Positions 1-8,127 of a stretch of DNA of 61,627 nt are shown here, one piece after another. Origin of the DNA: Pseudobacteroides sp. (GTDB taxonomy: Bacteria; Bacillota; Clostridia; Acetivibrionales; DSM-2933); contig NZ_DATCTU010000011.1 in the NCBI RefSeq assembly GCF_036567765.1, positions 1 through 61,627 on the forward strand. Direction: 5' to 3'. The notes under the pieces were generated by a model, which searched no databases, was not told the origin of the DNA, and was given only the letters and a program-made list of their open reading frames with translations. Position 1 is the first letter of the stretch, and every line of letters starts with the position of its first letter. The translations under genes were made by a program, and so were the position numbers.

Positions 1-16
1 AAATTTTTTCATCCTT

Positions 17-289
17 TTACTGCAATAGCTTTTTTAGTTTATTCAAGCTCTTATCAAATATCTTTAAGTCTATCTTCATATTCATATTCATAATCGCTAT
101 ATTTATACATGAGTCTTTTAGCCTTGTAAATGAAATCATCCTGATTTTTTTCTCGTTATTCATAATACTGTTTAATGAATAATCAACAGTAGCAAAACCG
201 CCCAAAATAATAAAAACAAATAGTACAACGCATAAAAAAGACCTTCTTCTACGCATTCTCAATTCTTTAAACTTCTCAACTCTATTCAT
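17..289 (-). CDS. Small single-pass membrane protein, unknown
   Basis: I do not recognise this 90-residue protein. It starts with a basic segment containing MRRRRS, followed by one hydrophobic helix (about residues 20-38) and a polar, lysine-rich tail that could form a short coiled coil. That layout suggests a type II membrane protein with the tail outside. The start is set by a GGAGG (positions 297-301) seven bases before the ATG at 289; the frame stays open further upstream but has no ribosome binding site there. It lies downstream of spoIIP on the same strand with a gap of about 150 bases and no clear terminator between, so co-transcription is possible. Confidence 0.6.
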   Translation of the reverse strand: MNRVEKFKELRMRRRRSFLCVVLFVFIILGGFATVDYSLNSIMNNEKKIRMISFTRLKDSCINIAIMNMNMKIDLKIFDKSLNKLKKLLQ

Positions 290-441
290 TTTTATTCCTC
301 CGAGCCAAACTTTACTGAGTAAAAAAGTAATCACATTTACTCAAATAATATAAAAACAATATTATTTTACATTACTTTTCTGTCAGAATTTATATTTCCC
401 CAAAATTAAGCTAAATAGACATGTAAAATTTTGATATCACT

Positions 442-1719
442 TTATTTTTTAACAACTTCATTAATTGCCTGTGCTAAGTACTTTGTGCTCTCAAGGCATT
501 CTTCCATCAGGTTTCCATCTCCTCCGACCTCTATAATTAATGCCTTATTGGATACATGCTGATTATACCTGTTTTTGCTAAGATTAATTGGCTTCGCAAG
601 TCCTGGACTTATTCGGTTAAGGCAATCCTGAAGCTTCAATGCAAACTTAAGGTTTTCCTCCCAATTCGGGTGATAAAGGCCGTTTTTATTAGTACCTATT
701 ACAAACATAACCTGTGCTGCCTTTTTTCCATTCACCTCCTTAACAACCCTGAGTTTCTTGCCTTGAACACCAAGACCGTCTCTGTGGAGGTCTATTACAA
801 CATTAATTGATGGATAACTTTTCAGAATACTTACGGCTGTATTAAGGGAATTTCCATAAGAGCCGTTATAATCCGGATAATCATGAACAGATCCGTTATG
901 TATCACATCTATCCCATAGTTTTTTCTTAATATTGATGCAAGTTGTTCTCCCACTCTGACAACACTCTTATTGGGATCTTTTGTCCATGACGGATAATTT
1001 GCTTTATTTAAGTTGCCGGCCTTGTCAACATAGGATTCGGTAGTATGGGTATGATAAATTAAAACCTTTGGTCCTTTTTTGGCAGTCAATTTGCTTATTG
1101 GGGATTTTAAAAGCTCGCTAATATTGAGTTTTTCTTTTGTCTCGTTATTAATAACTATCTTACCTTGGGATTGATAACCGTTGTTTTTTGTTTTGCTTTC
1201 CTTTCCTGTTACATCTTCCTTTCCTGTTTTATCTTCAACTGTGCCTTCTTCAGAATATATGCTGCTCTGATCAACAAGCAGTCCACTTTTTTCAGTATCT
1301 TTAGTATTTTCCTCCTCGGAATAGTCCAGCTTGACCTGCTTCTCCCTTTCCAGTAAGACTTCAGGATAGTATTTGATATAATAGTTATTCAATATAACTG
1401 AATTTGAATTCAATACTGTCTCAGGACTATTAAAATCAAACCCGAATATACTACTGATGATACCTTTTATTTCTCCATAAAATGAAACACTTATGTTTCC
1501 ACTATTATAAACCGAATCAATGATGGGAAATGAACTGCTTAATATTGATTTAAAGTTGTGAACATCTATTTTGCCCACAAATGTCCCTTCAAATCTTGAT
1601 AGTAATGTGCCGCCAAGTGTTCCTCCCTTTACAGCTGCAATTGACAGAAATACAAATAAAGCAACCTTAAATATTGCTCGAACTAATTTACCTTTGTTTT
1701 TTAAACGTCTTGTCTTCAT
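442..1719 (-). CDS. spoIIP: Stage II sporulation protein P (peptidoglycan amidase/endopeptidase)
   Basis: SpoIIP cuts septal peptidoglycan during forespore engulfment together with SpoIID and SpoIIM. The 425 residues begin with a basic stretch and one transmembrane anchor (about 14-32), then a variable linker rich in Glu, Lys and Thr (130-200), then the catalytic domain. The zinc-site motifs are visible: HTHTTESY at 223-230, DLHRD at 311-315 and the late EVGG with Glu397. GGAGG lies just before the ATG. In Bacillus the gene is a mother-cell sigma-E target; no clear sigma-E promoter could be read here, but two Spo0A-box-like sites lie upstream at 1834-1860. Family assignment is firm. Confidence 0.93.
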   Translation of the reverse strand: MKTRRLKNKGKLVRAIFKVALFVFLSIAAVKGGTLGGTLLSRFEGTFVGKIDVHNFKSILSSSFPIIDSVYNSGNISVSFYGEIKGIISSIFGFDFNSPETVLNSNSVILNNYYIKYYPEVLLEREKQVKLDYSEEENTKDTEKSGLLVDQSSIYSEEGTVEDKTGKEDVTGKESKTKNNGYQSQGKIVINNETKEKLNISELLKSPISKLTAKKGPKVLIYHTHTTESYVDKAGNLNKANYPSWTKDPNKSVVRVGEQLASILRKNYGIDVIHNGSVHDYPDYNGSYGNSLNTAVSILKSYPSINVVIDLHRDGLGVQGKKLRVVKEVNGKKAAQVMFVIGTNKNGLYHPNWEENLKFALKLQDCLNRISPGLAKPINLSKNRYNQHVSNKALIIEVGGDGNLMEECLESTKYLAQAINEVVKK

Positions 1720-1833
1720 GTTTCCTCCGTTGCAGACTTTTTATAATAATATGCCAAGCCGTGGATGATTATTACCGTTTTAGCCTTTCCTTGTTTCCCA
1801 TTGCAACACTACGTTAATTCACATTGAAATTTC

Positions 1834-1860
1834 TGTCGATTTTTTGTGTTTATTGTCGAA
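1834..1860 (+). promoter_or_regulatory. Two candidate Spo0A boxes
   Basis: TGTCGAA at 1854-1860 matches the 0A-box core exactly, and TGTCGAT at 1834-1840 differs by one base. They are in the same orientation, exactly 20 bases apart, so on the same helix face. They lie between spoIIP (-) and the short zinc-ribbon gene (+), and just upstream of a promoter-like pair at 1871-1897. Binding by Spo0A~P is inferred from sequence only. Confidence 0.45.
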
Positions 1861-1870
1861 ATATTTTCAA

Positions 1871-1897
1871 TTGCATAATTTTGTTATATATTATAAT
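1871..1897 (+). promoter_or_regulatory. Candidate sigma-A promoter for the 2093-2570 genes
   Basis: TTGCAT (1871-1876) and a perfect TATAAT (1892-1897) are separated by 15 bases, shorter than the usual 17, as is often the case for promoters needing an activator. The Spo0A-box-like sites lie 11 bases upstream of the -35. Transcription would leave a leader of roughly 190 bases before the ATG at 2093. The rest of the 1720-2092 gap is AT-rich and holds repeat copy 1 (2019-2058) and a 12-base palindrome (2071-2082) that runs into the AAGGAGG of the next gene. Confidence 0.35.
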
Positions 1898-2018
1898 TGC
1901 GTTGTTACAGCAATAATTCTTTAACAAACCTGTTATACTTCAGATTAATCGGGAATATTTACTATCATGGATTTATAATTCTTATATTTGTCCACATAAA
2001 AGTAATGGTAAAGTATGT

Positions 2019-2058
2019 TTAGTACAAAATCATTTGCGATTTTATTTCCTAGACATTT
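2019..2058 (+). repeat. 83-nt repeat family, copy 1 (internally deleted)
   Basis: It contains the stem core AAAATC-N6-GATTTT followed directly by the family's boundary block ATTTCCTAGACAT; the middle of the unit is missing. It lies about 35 bases upstream of the ATG at 2093. Confidence 0.45.
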
Positions 2059-2092
2059 AAAAAATCCAGGCCTTAATTAAGGAGGAATTATT

Positions 2093-2302
2093 ATGTACAG
2101 CTTCAAATCATTGCATTGTTACAATTGCAGAGCCGTTATCTTGAACCTGCCTGAATTGGAAATCAGCAAGCTCAACGGACTGAATTTTGTATGTGATTGC
2201 TGCGGACATCAGAATCTTCTTACAGAATTCAAGTTTTATAAGAGCAACAACAACGACCCTCAGCTTAACATTTTCAGCATGGAGAATTTGACAGCTTTCT
2301 GA
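2093..2302 (+). CDS. Short zinc-ribbon-like protein, unknown
   Basis: A 69-residue soluble protein with paired cysteines CYNC (Cys9, Cys12) and CDCC (Cys34, Cys36, Cys37), a spacing that suggests a small zinc ribbon. The C-terminal half has no recognisable motif. The start is secure: AAGGAGG lies eight bases before the ATG. It stands divergently from spoIIP and is followed by a 51-residue membrane protein gene on the same strand. The possible Spo0A boxes upstream suggest a stationary-phase or sporulation role, which is inference. No function can be assigned. Confidence 0.65.
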   Translation: MYSFKSLHCYNCRAVILNLPELEISKLNGLNFVCDCCGHQNLLTEFKFYKSNNNDPQLNIFSMENLTAF

Positions 2303-2340
2303 TACATGGACAAAATCACAAAGTGATTTTGCAATATGTG
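2296..2340 (+). repeat. 83-nt repeat family, copy 2 (front half)
   Basis: It overlaps the stop codon of the preceding gene. The stem is perfect: AAAATCAC (2312-2319), loop AAA, GTGATTTT (2323-2330), followed by the family's GCAA. It lies about 75 bases before the ATG at 2415. The second half of the unit is not recognisable. Confidence 0.5.
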
Positions 2341-2414
2341 GACTTGATTTACTTCGCATCTGCCACTATAATATTAAATGTACATACAATATTATTGATT
2401 AGGCAGGTAGGATA

Positions 2415-2570
2415 ATGAACACACAGATTATGGTTGTTATTGGAAGTTTAGTTGGCTTTACTGTTTTGGCTTTTTTCTTTTACAGGTCCATCAACAATCT
2501 GGAAAAGAAAAAAACAAGCAAGAAAAAAGGCCGTACAAAATATATGCCTCAGGCAAAAAATAAATTTTAA
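2415..2570 (+). CDS. 51-residue single-pass membrane protein, unknown
   Basis: This very short gene encodes an N-terminal hydrophobic helix (about residues 5-23, ending FFFYR) and a strongly basic tail with KKKTSKKKGR, so the tail should face the cytoplasm. A purine-rich GGTAGG lies just before the ATG. It follows the zinc-ribbon gene by about 110 bases and is followed within 45 bases by a strong bidirectional terminator, which supports its being a real last gene of a two-gene unit. Function unknown. Confidence 0.55.
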   Translation: MNTQIMVVIGSLVGFTVLAFFFYRSINNLEKKKTSKKKGRTKYMPQAKNKF

Positions 2571-2612
2571 GAATTTCATGAGTTAAAAAGTACTAATATG
2601 AAATTAAAACAG

Positions 2613-2656
2613 AATGGTGGTGCTGCAAATTATTTAAATTTTGCAGCACCACCATT
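2613..2656. terminator. Bidirectional Rho-independent terminator
   Basis: A perfect 17-base-pair stem (2613-2629 with 2640-2656) around a 10-base loop. It is followed by a T-run on the + strand and flanked by A-rich sequence on the other side. It sits between converging genes: the + strand 51-residue gene and the - strand activase gene. Confidence 0.85.
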
Positions 2657-2661
2657 TTTAT

Positions 2662-5600
2662 TTAAAGATTTTTAAATGCAGTCGAAAGCATTAATTTGAT
2701 TCTATTTAATTGGTTCACTTCACTTGCTCCAGGATCATAATCAATAGCAACAATATTTGATTTCGGATAGCGTCTTCTAAGTTCTTTTATTACACCCTTA
2801 CCGACTATATGATTGGGTAAGCATCCAAAGGGCTGAGTACAAACTATATTGCTTGCACCTGTGTGAATTAATTCAATCATTTCACCGGTTAGAAACCACC
2901 CCTCACCAGTCTGGTTGCCACATGAAACAATCTCTGAAGCCATTTTAGCCAAGTCTTCAATATGTGCAGGAGGATCAAAATGAGTACTCTTTTGGAATTC
3001 ATCCCTCGCTGCAGAACGCAGCCATTCAATAGCCTTAATTCCTGCATTCGCTTTTATTGCCGATGATTTTTTCATTCCAAGCTTTTCATGCTTAAAGTTA
3101 CTGCAATAAAAGCAGTAGAGGAAAAAGTCCAACAAATCAGGAACAACAGCTTCAGCACCTTCGGACTCCAGTAAATCAACGAGATAATTATTTGCAGCCG
3201 GCATAAATTTTACTAGAATTTCGCCTACAATACCAACACGTGGTTTTTTAATATCCTTACGAGGAAGAGAATCGAAATCCCGAATAATCCCGCGGCAAAT
3301 CTTCTTATAAGTGGAAAATGAGGGATATTTGCTTTTTGTTATAAATTCTATACACCTATCATCCCATTTTTTATACAGTGCATTTGCAGCCCCTTCCTCC
3401 GCTTCATAAGGACGAGTGGCATAAAGGCAACGCATCAAAACATCTCCAAATACTACGCCAAATATTGCTTTCATTGCTAACTCCGGAGTTATTTTAAATC
3501 CCGGATTCTTTTCCAATCCAACTAAATTAAGCGAAAGCACGGGAATATTAGGATAACCCGCTTTACGCAATGCTCTGCGTATAAATCCAATATAATTGCT
3601 GGCACGGCATCCCCCACCTGTTTGAGTTATCATTAGTGCAGTTTTATCCAAATCATATTTACCTGACAATAAAGCTTCCATCATCTGTCCGACTACCATC
3701 AAGGAAGGATAACATGCATCATTATTTACATATTTAAGACCGACATCAACAGCCTTCTTTCCATCATTGTTCAGGAGTACAATATTATAGCCACATGACC
3801 GGAAGGCCGGCTCTATTATAGAAAAATGAATGGGTGACATCTGTGGAGCAAGAATTGTGTAACTGTCACGCATTTCTTTTGTAAATAGTACTCTTTCGAA
3901 CTTAGCTGGTACAATTGTTCTTTTGGCTTTGCTTTGCTTTCTAACTTTTATTGCAGAAAGAAGAGAACGAATACGGATACGTGCAGCACCTAAGTTATTA
4001 ACTTCATCTATTTTTAAACATGTGTAAATCTTGCCAGAGTCCTCCAGTATATCATATACCTGATCAGTAGTTACAGCATCAAGACCGCATCCAAAGGAGT
4101 TAAGTTGAATCAAATCAAGATCATCACGTTGTTTTACATAGTTTGCAGCAGCATAAAGCCTTGAATGATACATCCACTGATCCACTACAAGAAGAGGCCC
4201 TTCCACCTTTGATAGATGAGAAACGGAATCTTCAGTAAATACAGCTATGCCATAGGATGTAATAAGCTCCGGAATGCCATGATTAATTTCCTGATCGATA
4301 TGGTATGGACGTCCGGCAAGAACAATTCCATGTCCGCCTGTTTCTTCCAAATATTTAAGGGTTTCTTCCCCTTTTTGCTGCATTTTCTTGTGGACCAATT
4401 CTGCTTCAGCCCAGGCAATTTTTGCTGCTTCTGCAACTTCTACAGCAGAAATATTAAACTGTTTTCCAAATTCTTCAACCAGCCTTTTAGTTAATACCTT
4501 AAGATTGGTAAATGGAAGAAATGGACTCATAAATAGAATATCCGGGTTCTTAAGCTCATCTATATTGTTTTTTATGTTTTCTGCATACGATGTAACAATC
4601 GGACAATTATAGTGATTGTTGGCATCTTCAAATTCCTTACGTTCATAAGGAATACATGGATAGAATATAAAGTTAACTCCCTTTTCCAATAGCCACATAA
4701 CATGACCATGAGCTAATTTTGCAGGATAACATTCCGATTCACTAGGGATAGATTCTATACCAAGCTCGTAAATTTTTCTGGTAGATTCAGGTGATAATAC
4801 CACCTTGAATTTAAGTGCTTTAAAGAACTCTGCCCAGAAAGGGTAGTTTTCATATATGTTTAAAACTCGTGGAATACCTACTGTTCCCCGCGTTGCTTCT
4901 TTTTCTTGGAGGGTTTCCCTGTCAAAAAGCAGTTTGGCCTTATAGTCATAAAGGTTTGGGATATTGTCCTTATTCTTTTGACCACCGGCACCCCGTTCAC
5001 AACGATTGCATGTAACGAACTGCCTTCCTCCGCTAAAACGATTGATGGTTAAAAGACAATTGTTTGTACATCCCTTGCAATGTGACATTCTTGTAGTAAA
5101 TTCCAACGTTTGGATTTTTTCGATAGACAGCATTGTTGTAGGTTTATCTTCGCTATATCGTTCCCTTGCAATCAGGGCTGCACCAAATGCACCCATAATA
5201 CCTGCAATATCCGGCCTTATAGCTTCACAATCCGCAATTCTCTCAAAACTTCTGAGGACTGCATCATTATAGAAGGTCCCGCCCTGTACAACAATATGCT
5301 TTCCGAGCTCAGATGCGGAACTTACCTTAATGACCTTATACAATGCATTTTTTATTACTGAGTATGCTAGACCTGCTGAAATATCTGCAACCTCAGCACC
5401 TTCTTTTTGAGCCTGTTTAACCTTGGAATTCATAAACACAGTACACCTTGTCCCAAGATCAATAGGGTTTTTGGCAAATAAAGCAGCTTTAGCAAAATCC
5501 TGAACGGTGTAATTCAATGATTTGGCGAAGGTTTCAATAAAGGAACCGCAACCTGATGAACACGCTTCATTAAGCTGCACATTGTCTACAGTGCGGTTTT

Positions 5601-6900
5601 TAATTTTAATACATTTCATATCCTGACCACCGATGTCTAAAATACAGTCAACATCTGGATCGAAAAACGAAGCAGCATAATAATGTGCAACGGTTTCAAC
5701 TTCGCCTTCGTCAAGTAAAAGTGCATTTTTAATTAAAGCTTCGCCGTATCCGGTAGCACATGAATGTACAATTTGTGCATTTTCAGGAAGCTTTGAGTAA
5801 ATATCTTTTACTGCATTGATCGTTGTTGTGAGAGGACTGCCGTTATTATTGCTGTAGAAAGAATATAACAGTGTTCCGTCTTCGCCAACCAAGGCCGCTT
5901 TTGTAGTTGTAGAACCGGCATCAATACCGAGAAAACATTTTCCTTTATAGTCTTCCAGGTTACCGCGTTTTACCGATTGTCTGTCATGTCGATTCTTGAA
6001 TGCATTATAATCTTCATCGGTCTTAAACAGCGGATCCAACCTTTCAACTTCAAACTCCATCTTTATATCACCTGAGAGTTTTGATTCCAAGGCAGAAAGA
6101 GAAGTATTAATTTGTTTGTTTGCAGTTATTGCAGAACCCATAGCTGCAAACAGATGAGAATTTTCAGGTGATATTCCATGTTCCTCATCCAATCTAAGAG
6201 TTCTTACAAATGCTTCTTTAAGCTCAGATAAAAAGTGAAGAGGTCCACCCAGGAATGCTACATGGCCGCGTATTGGCTTACCGCATGCAAGGCCGCTGAT
6301 TGTCTGGTTAACAACAGCTTGAAAAATTGATGCTGATAAATCCTCTTTTGTTGCCCCTTCGTTTATTAATGGCTGAATATCTGACTTGGCAAACACACCG
6401 CATCTTGCGGCTATAGGATAAATTGCCTTGTAATTTTTTGCATAGTTATTAACACCTGTAGCATCGGTCTGCAGCAGGGATGCCATCTGGTCGATAAAAG
6501 AACCAGTACCCCCGGCACATATACCATTCATTCTCTGTTCAACGTTTCCGCCTTCAAAATATATGATCTTGGCATCTTCACCGCCGAGTTCAATTGCAAC
6601 ATCTGTCTTTGGTGCAAAAGTCGACAATGCAGTGGAGACCGCAATTACTTCCTGTGTAAACGGCACGTCAAGATGATTGGAAAGTGAGAGCCCACCAGAG
6701 CCGGTTATCATAGGTGCAACTCTTAAATCCCCCAATTTACTATGAGCTTTCGTAATAAGCTCACAAAGACTTTCCTTAATATTGGCAAAATGACGCACAT
6801 AATCGGAAAATAAAATATTATTTTTATCATCTAATATTGCAATTTTTACAGTTGTAGAACCAATATCAATTCCTAAATTATAAATAGTTGTATTATACAT
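2662..6900 (-). CDS. Fused double 2-hydroxyacyl-CoA dehydratase-type activase/reductase
   Basis: A 1412-residue protein of the BadF/BadG/HgdC activase family. It carries two ASKHA ATPase domains, each with a phosphate loop: [10 protein letters not shown] at 10-19 and [10 protein letters not shown] at 325-334. In HgdC-type activators one [4Fe-4S] cluster is shared by two cysteines from each subunit of a homodimer. Both halves here keep the equivalents (Cys128/Cys167 and Cys447/Cys486), so one chain could make an internal pseudo-dimer. A Cys cluster follows (608, 611, 615, 631, 634), then a DUF2229-type and dehydratase-like region to the end. The likely role is ATP-driven low-potential electron transfer; the substrate is unknown. 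It appears monocistronic. No ribosome binding site lies close to the ATG (see findings). Confidence 0.8.
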   Translation of the reverse strand: MYNTTIYNLGIDIGSTTVKIAILDDKNNILFSDYVRHFANIKESLCELITKAHSKLGDLRVAPMITGSGGLSLSNHLDVPFTQEVIAVSTALSTFAPKTDVAIELGGEDAKIIYFEGGNVEQRMNGICAGGTGSFIDQMASLLQTDATGVNNYAKNYKAIYPIAARCGVFAKSDIQPLINEGATKEDLSASIFQAVVNQTISGLACGKPIRGHVAFLGGPLHFLSELKEAFVRTLRLDEEHGISPENSHLFAAMGSAITANKQINTSLSALESKLSGDIKMEFEVERLDPLFKTDEDYNAFKNRHDRQSVKRGNLEDYKGKCFLGIDAGSTTTKAALVGEDGTLLYSFYSNNNGSPLTTTINAVKDIYSKLPENAQIVHSCATGYGEALIKNALLLDEGEVETVAHYYAASFFDPDVDCILDIGGQDMKCIKIKNRTVDNVQLNEACSSGCGSFIETFAKSLNYTVQDFAKAALFAKNPIDLGTRCTVFMNSKVKQAQKEGAEVADISAGLAYSVIKNALYKVIKVSSASELGKHIVVQGGTFYNDAVLRSFERIADCEAIRPDIAGIMGAFGAALIARERYSEDKPTTMLSIEKIQTLEFTTRMSHCKGCTNNCLLTINRFSGGRQFVTCNRCERGAGGQKNKDNIPNLYDYKAKLLFDRETLQEKEATRGTVGIPRVLNIYENYPFWAEFFKALKFKVVLSPESTRKIYELGIESIPSESECYPAKLAHGHVMWLLEKGVNFIFYPCIPYERKEFEDANNHYNCPIVTSYAENIKNNIDELKNPDILFMSPFLPFTNLKVLTKRLVEEFGKQFNISAVEVAEAAKIAWAEAELVHKKMQQKGEETLKYLEETGGHGIVLAGRPYHIDQEINHGIPELITSYGIAVFTEDSVSHLSKVEGPLLVVDQWMYHSRLYAAANYVKQRDDLDLIQLNSFGCGLDAVTTDQVYDILEDSGKIYTCLKIDEVNNLGAARIRIRSLLSAIKVRKQSKAKRTIVPAKFERVLFTKEMRDSYTILAPQMSPIHFSIIEPAFRSCGYNIVLLNNDGKKAVDVGLKYVNNDACYPSLMVVGQMMEALLSGKYDLDKTALMITQTGGGCRASNYIGFIRRALRKAGYPNIPVLSLNLVGLEKNPGFKITPELAMKAIFGVVFGDVLMRCLYATRPYEAEEGAANALYKKWDDRCIEFITKSKYPSFSTYKKICRGIIRDFDSLPRKDIKKPRVGIVGEILVKFMPAANNYLVDLLESEGAEAVVPDLLDFFLYCFYCSNFKHEKLGMKKSSAIKANAGIKAIEWLRSAARDEFQKSTHFDPPAHIEDLAKMASEIVSCGNQTGEGWFLTGEMIELIHTGASNIVCTQPFGCLPNHIVGKGVIKELRRRYPKSNIVAIDYDPGASEVNQLNRIKLMLSTAFKNL

Positions 6901-7171
6901 AATAATATGCAGACAAAGTCAATCTGCTATATACCCCCTAATCAATTTGACCCTAAACTATAAAATGTATGAAACAAAATCAGGTTACATTATACAACAA
7001 GAAAAATCAAAATACAATATGGTGGGTGTTTTTACATACTCCCCAATTGGCATTATCCAAAAATCCATTTTCATATAATAAATTTACTAAAAAAGTGCAG
7101 CATTTATTCTAAAAAAATTAATTAATTCATACCCTTAATACAAATACCTAAACAAATATATTAAATTAGCC

Positions 7172-7291
7172 ACTAAAAAAGTGGGGCTATTGCAAAACAA
7201 CACTTAATCACACCATATTGTCCAGGTTTATAAATGCAAACCACAATATGGGCAACTAAAAGGCATTTTGCAACAGCCTCACTTTTAAAGT
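7172..7291. mobile_element. MITE-like palindromic element
   Basis: Outer arms at 7177-7197 and 7266-7286 are 21 bases long and pair with only two mismatches; the pairing continues weakly to 7172 and 7291. Inside, CCATATTG (7213-7220) pairs with CAATATGG (7244-7251) and GGTTT with AAACC. There is no coding capacity. The arm core TTGCAAAA resembles ends seen on several insertion-sequence families, so a non-autonomous IS derivative is likely. It occupies the centre of the 6901-7388 gap; the rest of that gap is plain AT-rich sequence except for a 19-base match at 7365-7383 to the palindrome near 32.7 kb. Confidence 0.6.
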
Positions 7292-7388
7292 CATAACATA
7301 TTTAAAACTGTCTCTTTGGGAAAAGTGATTTATCTCATACATTAAATGCACTTTTCATTTAGCTGCGGAAGTTATTTTTTGATGATGC

Positions 7389-7970
7389 CTAATTTTGAAA
7401 TTCCGCACCATGTTTCTTTGGAGTTCCCATATTATCTAAGGGCCAGAACCTGAATACTGCTCTTCCTCCCACCCTTGATATATCAAAAGGCCCAAGTGAT
7501 CTACTATCAAGGCTTCCTCCTGGAGTACGGTTGTCCCCTAGAACATATATTTGCCCCTTTTTAACCGTTAGGTCGCTGTATTTATCATTTACAATTTCTG
7601 TAGAACCCCCGTTAATGTAATCCTCTTTCAAGGCCTTCCCGTTTAAATACACCTTACCGTCTCTAACTTCTATCTTATCTCCCTCAACACCAATTACCCT
7701 TTTTATAATGGGACTTCTTTCTACGCCGTTCATATCACTGACGTCTATTGTAACAATATCACCATATTTTAGCTTTCCCACCTTCGGAGTAATTTTTTCG
7801 ATTATTAGCTGATCGCCATCCTGCAATGTAGTTTCCATGGAAGAACCGCTTACAATAGTCCTCTGCCCCACAAATGCCACGATTAAAAAACCAATAAGTA
7901 CTGCAACAGTAATATGGACTCCCCAGTCCAGAACTTCTCTTAAAACCGGATTCTTAATTCTTTTAAACGT
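7389..7970 (-). CDS. lepB: Type I signal peptidase, apparently with an ACG start
   Basis: Signal peptidase I removes signal peptides at the outer face of the membrane. With the start at 7970 the protein has 193 residues: a short cytoplasmic lead, one membrane helix (about 17-34) and the S26 catalytic domain. The catalytic Ser44 is in SGSSM and Lys90 in IIKR; GDNR is also present. No ATG, GTG or TTG lies at the expected place. The strong GGGAGGG (7977-7983) is six bases before an in-frame ACG, with an in-frame ATT before it. The only canonical start is a GTG at 7880, which would remove the anchor and has no ribosome binding site. A mutated start, a true ACG/AUU start or a sequencing error are all possible. 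Confidence 0.85.
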   Translation of the reverse strand, partial: TFKRIKNPVLREVLDWGVHITVAVLIGFLIVAFVGQRTIVSGSSMETTLQDGDQLIIEKITPKVGKLKYGDIVTIDVSDMNGVERSPIIKRVIGVEGDKIEVRDGKVYLNGKALKEDYINGGSTEIVNDKYSDLTVKKGQIYVLGDNRTPGGSLDSRSLGPFDISRVGGRAVFRFWPLDNMGTPKKHGAEFQN

Positions 7971-8127
7971 AATAATCCCTCCCAGAATTATATTTTTTGT
8001 TGACTAAGTTTACAAAATAATTATAGCTAAAACATATTACCACTTTGTTAACAAACTTTGAATAATTCCAAAATTTCTTTATATAGCCAGTTTTATTTGC
8101 AACATAATGGCTTACGATTGGTCAGAA

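Noticed and set aside
2108..2359. An 83-codon - strand frame over the zinc-ribbon gene
   Set aside because: The + strand frame has a strong ribosome binding site and paired cysteines; the antisense frame has neither.
4216..5361. Several open frames on the + strand inside the activase gene
   Set aside because: They are antisense shadows of a well-conserved gene, without ribosome binding sites or recognisable protein features.
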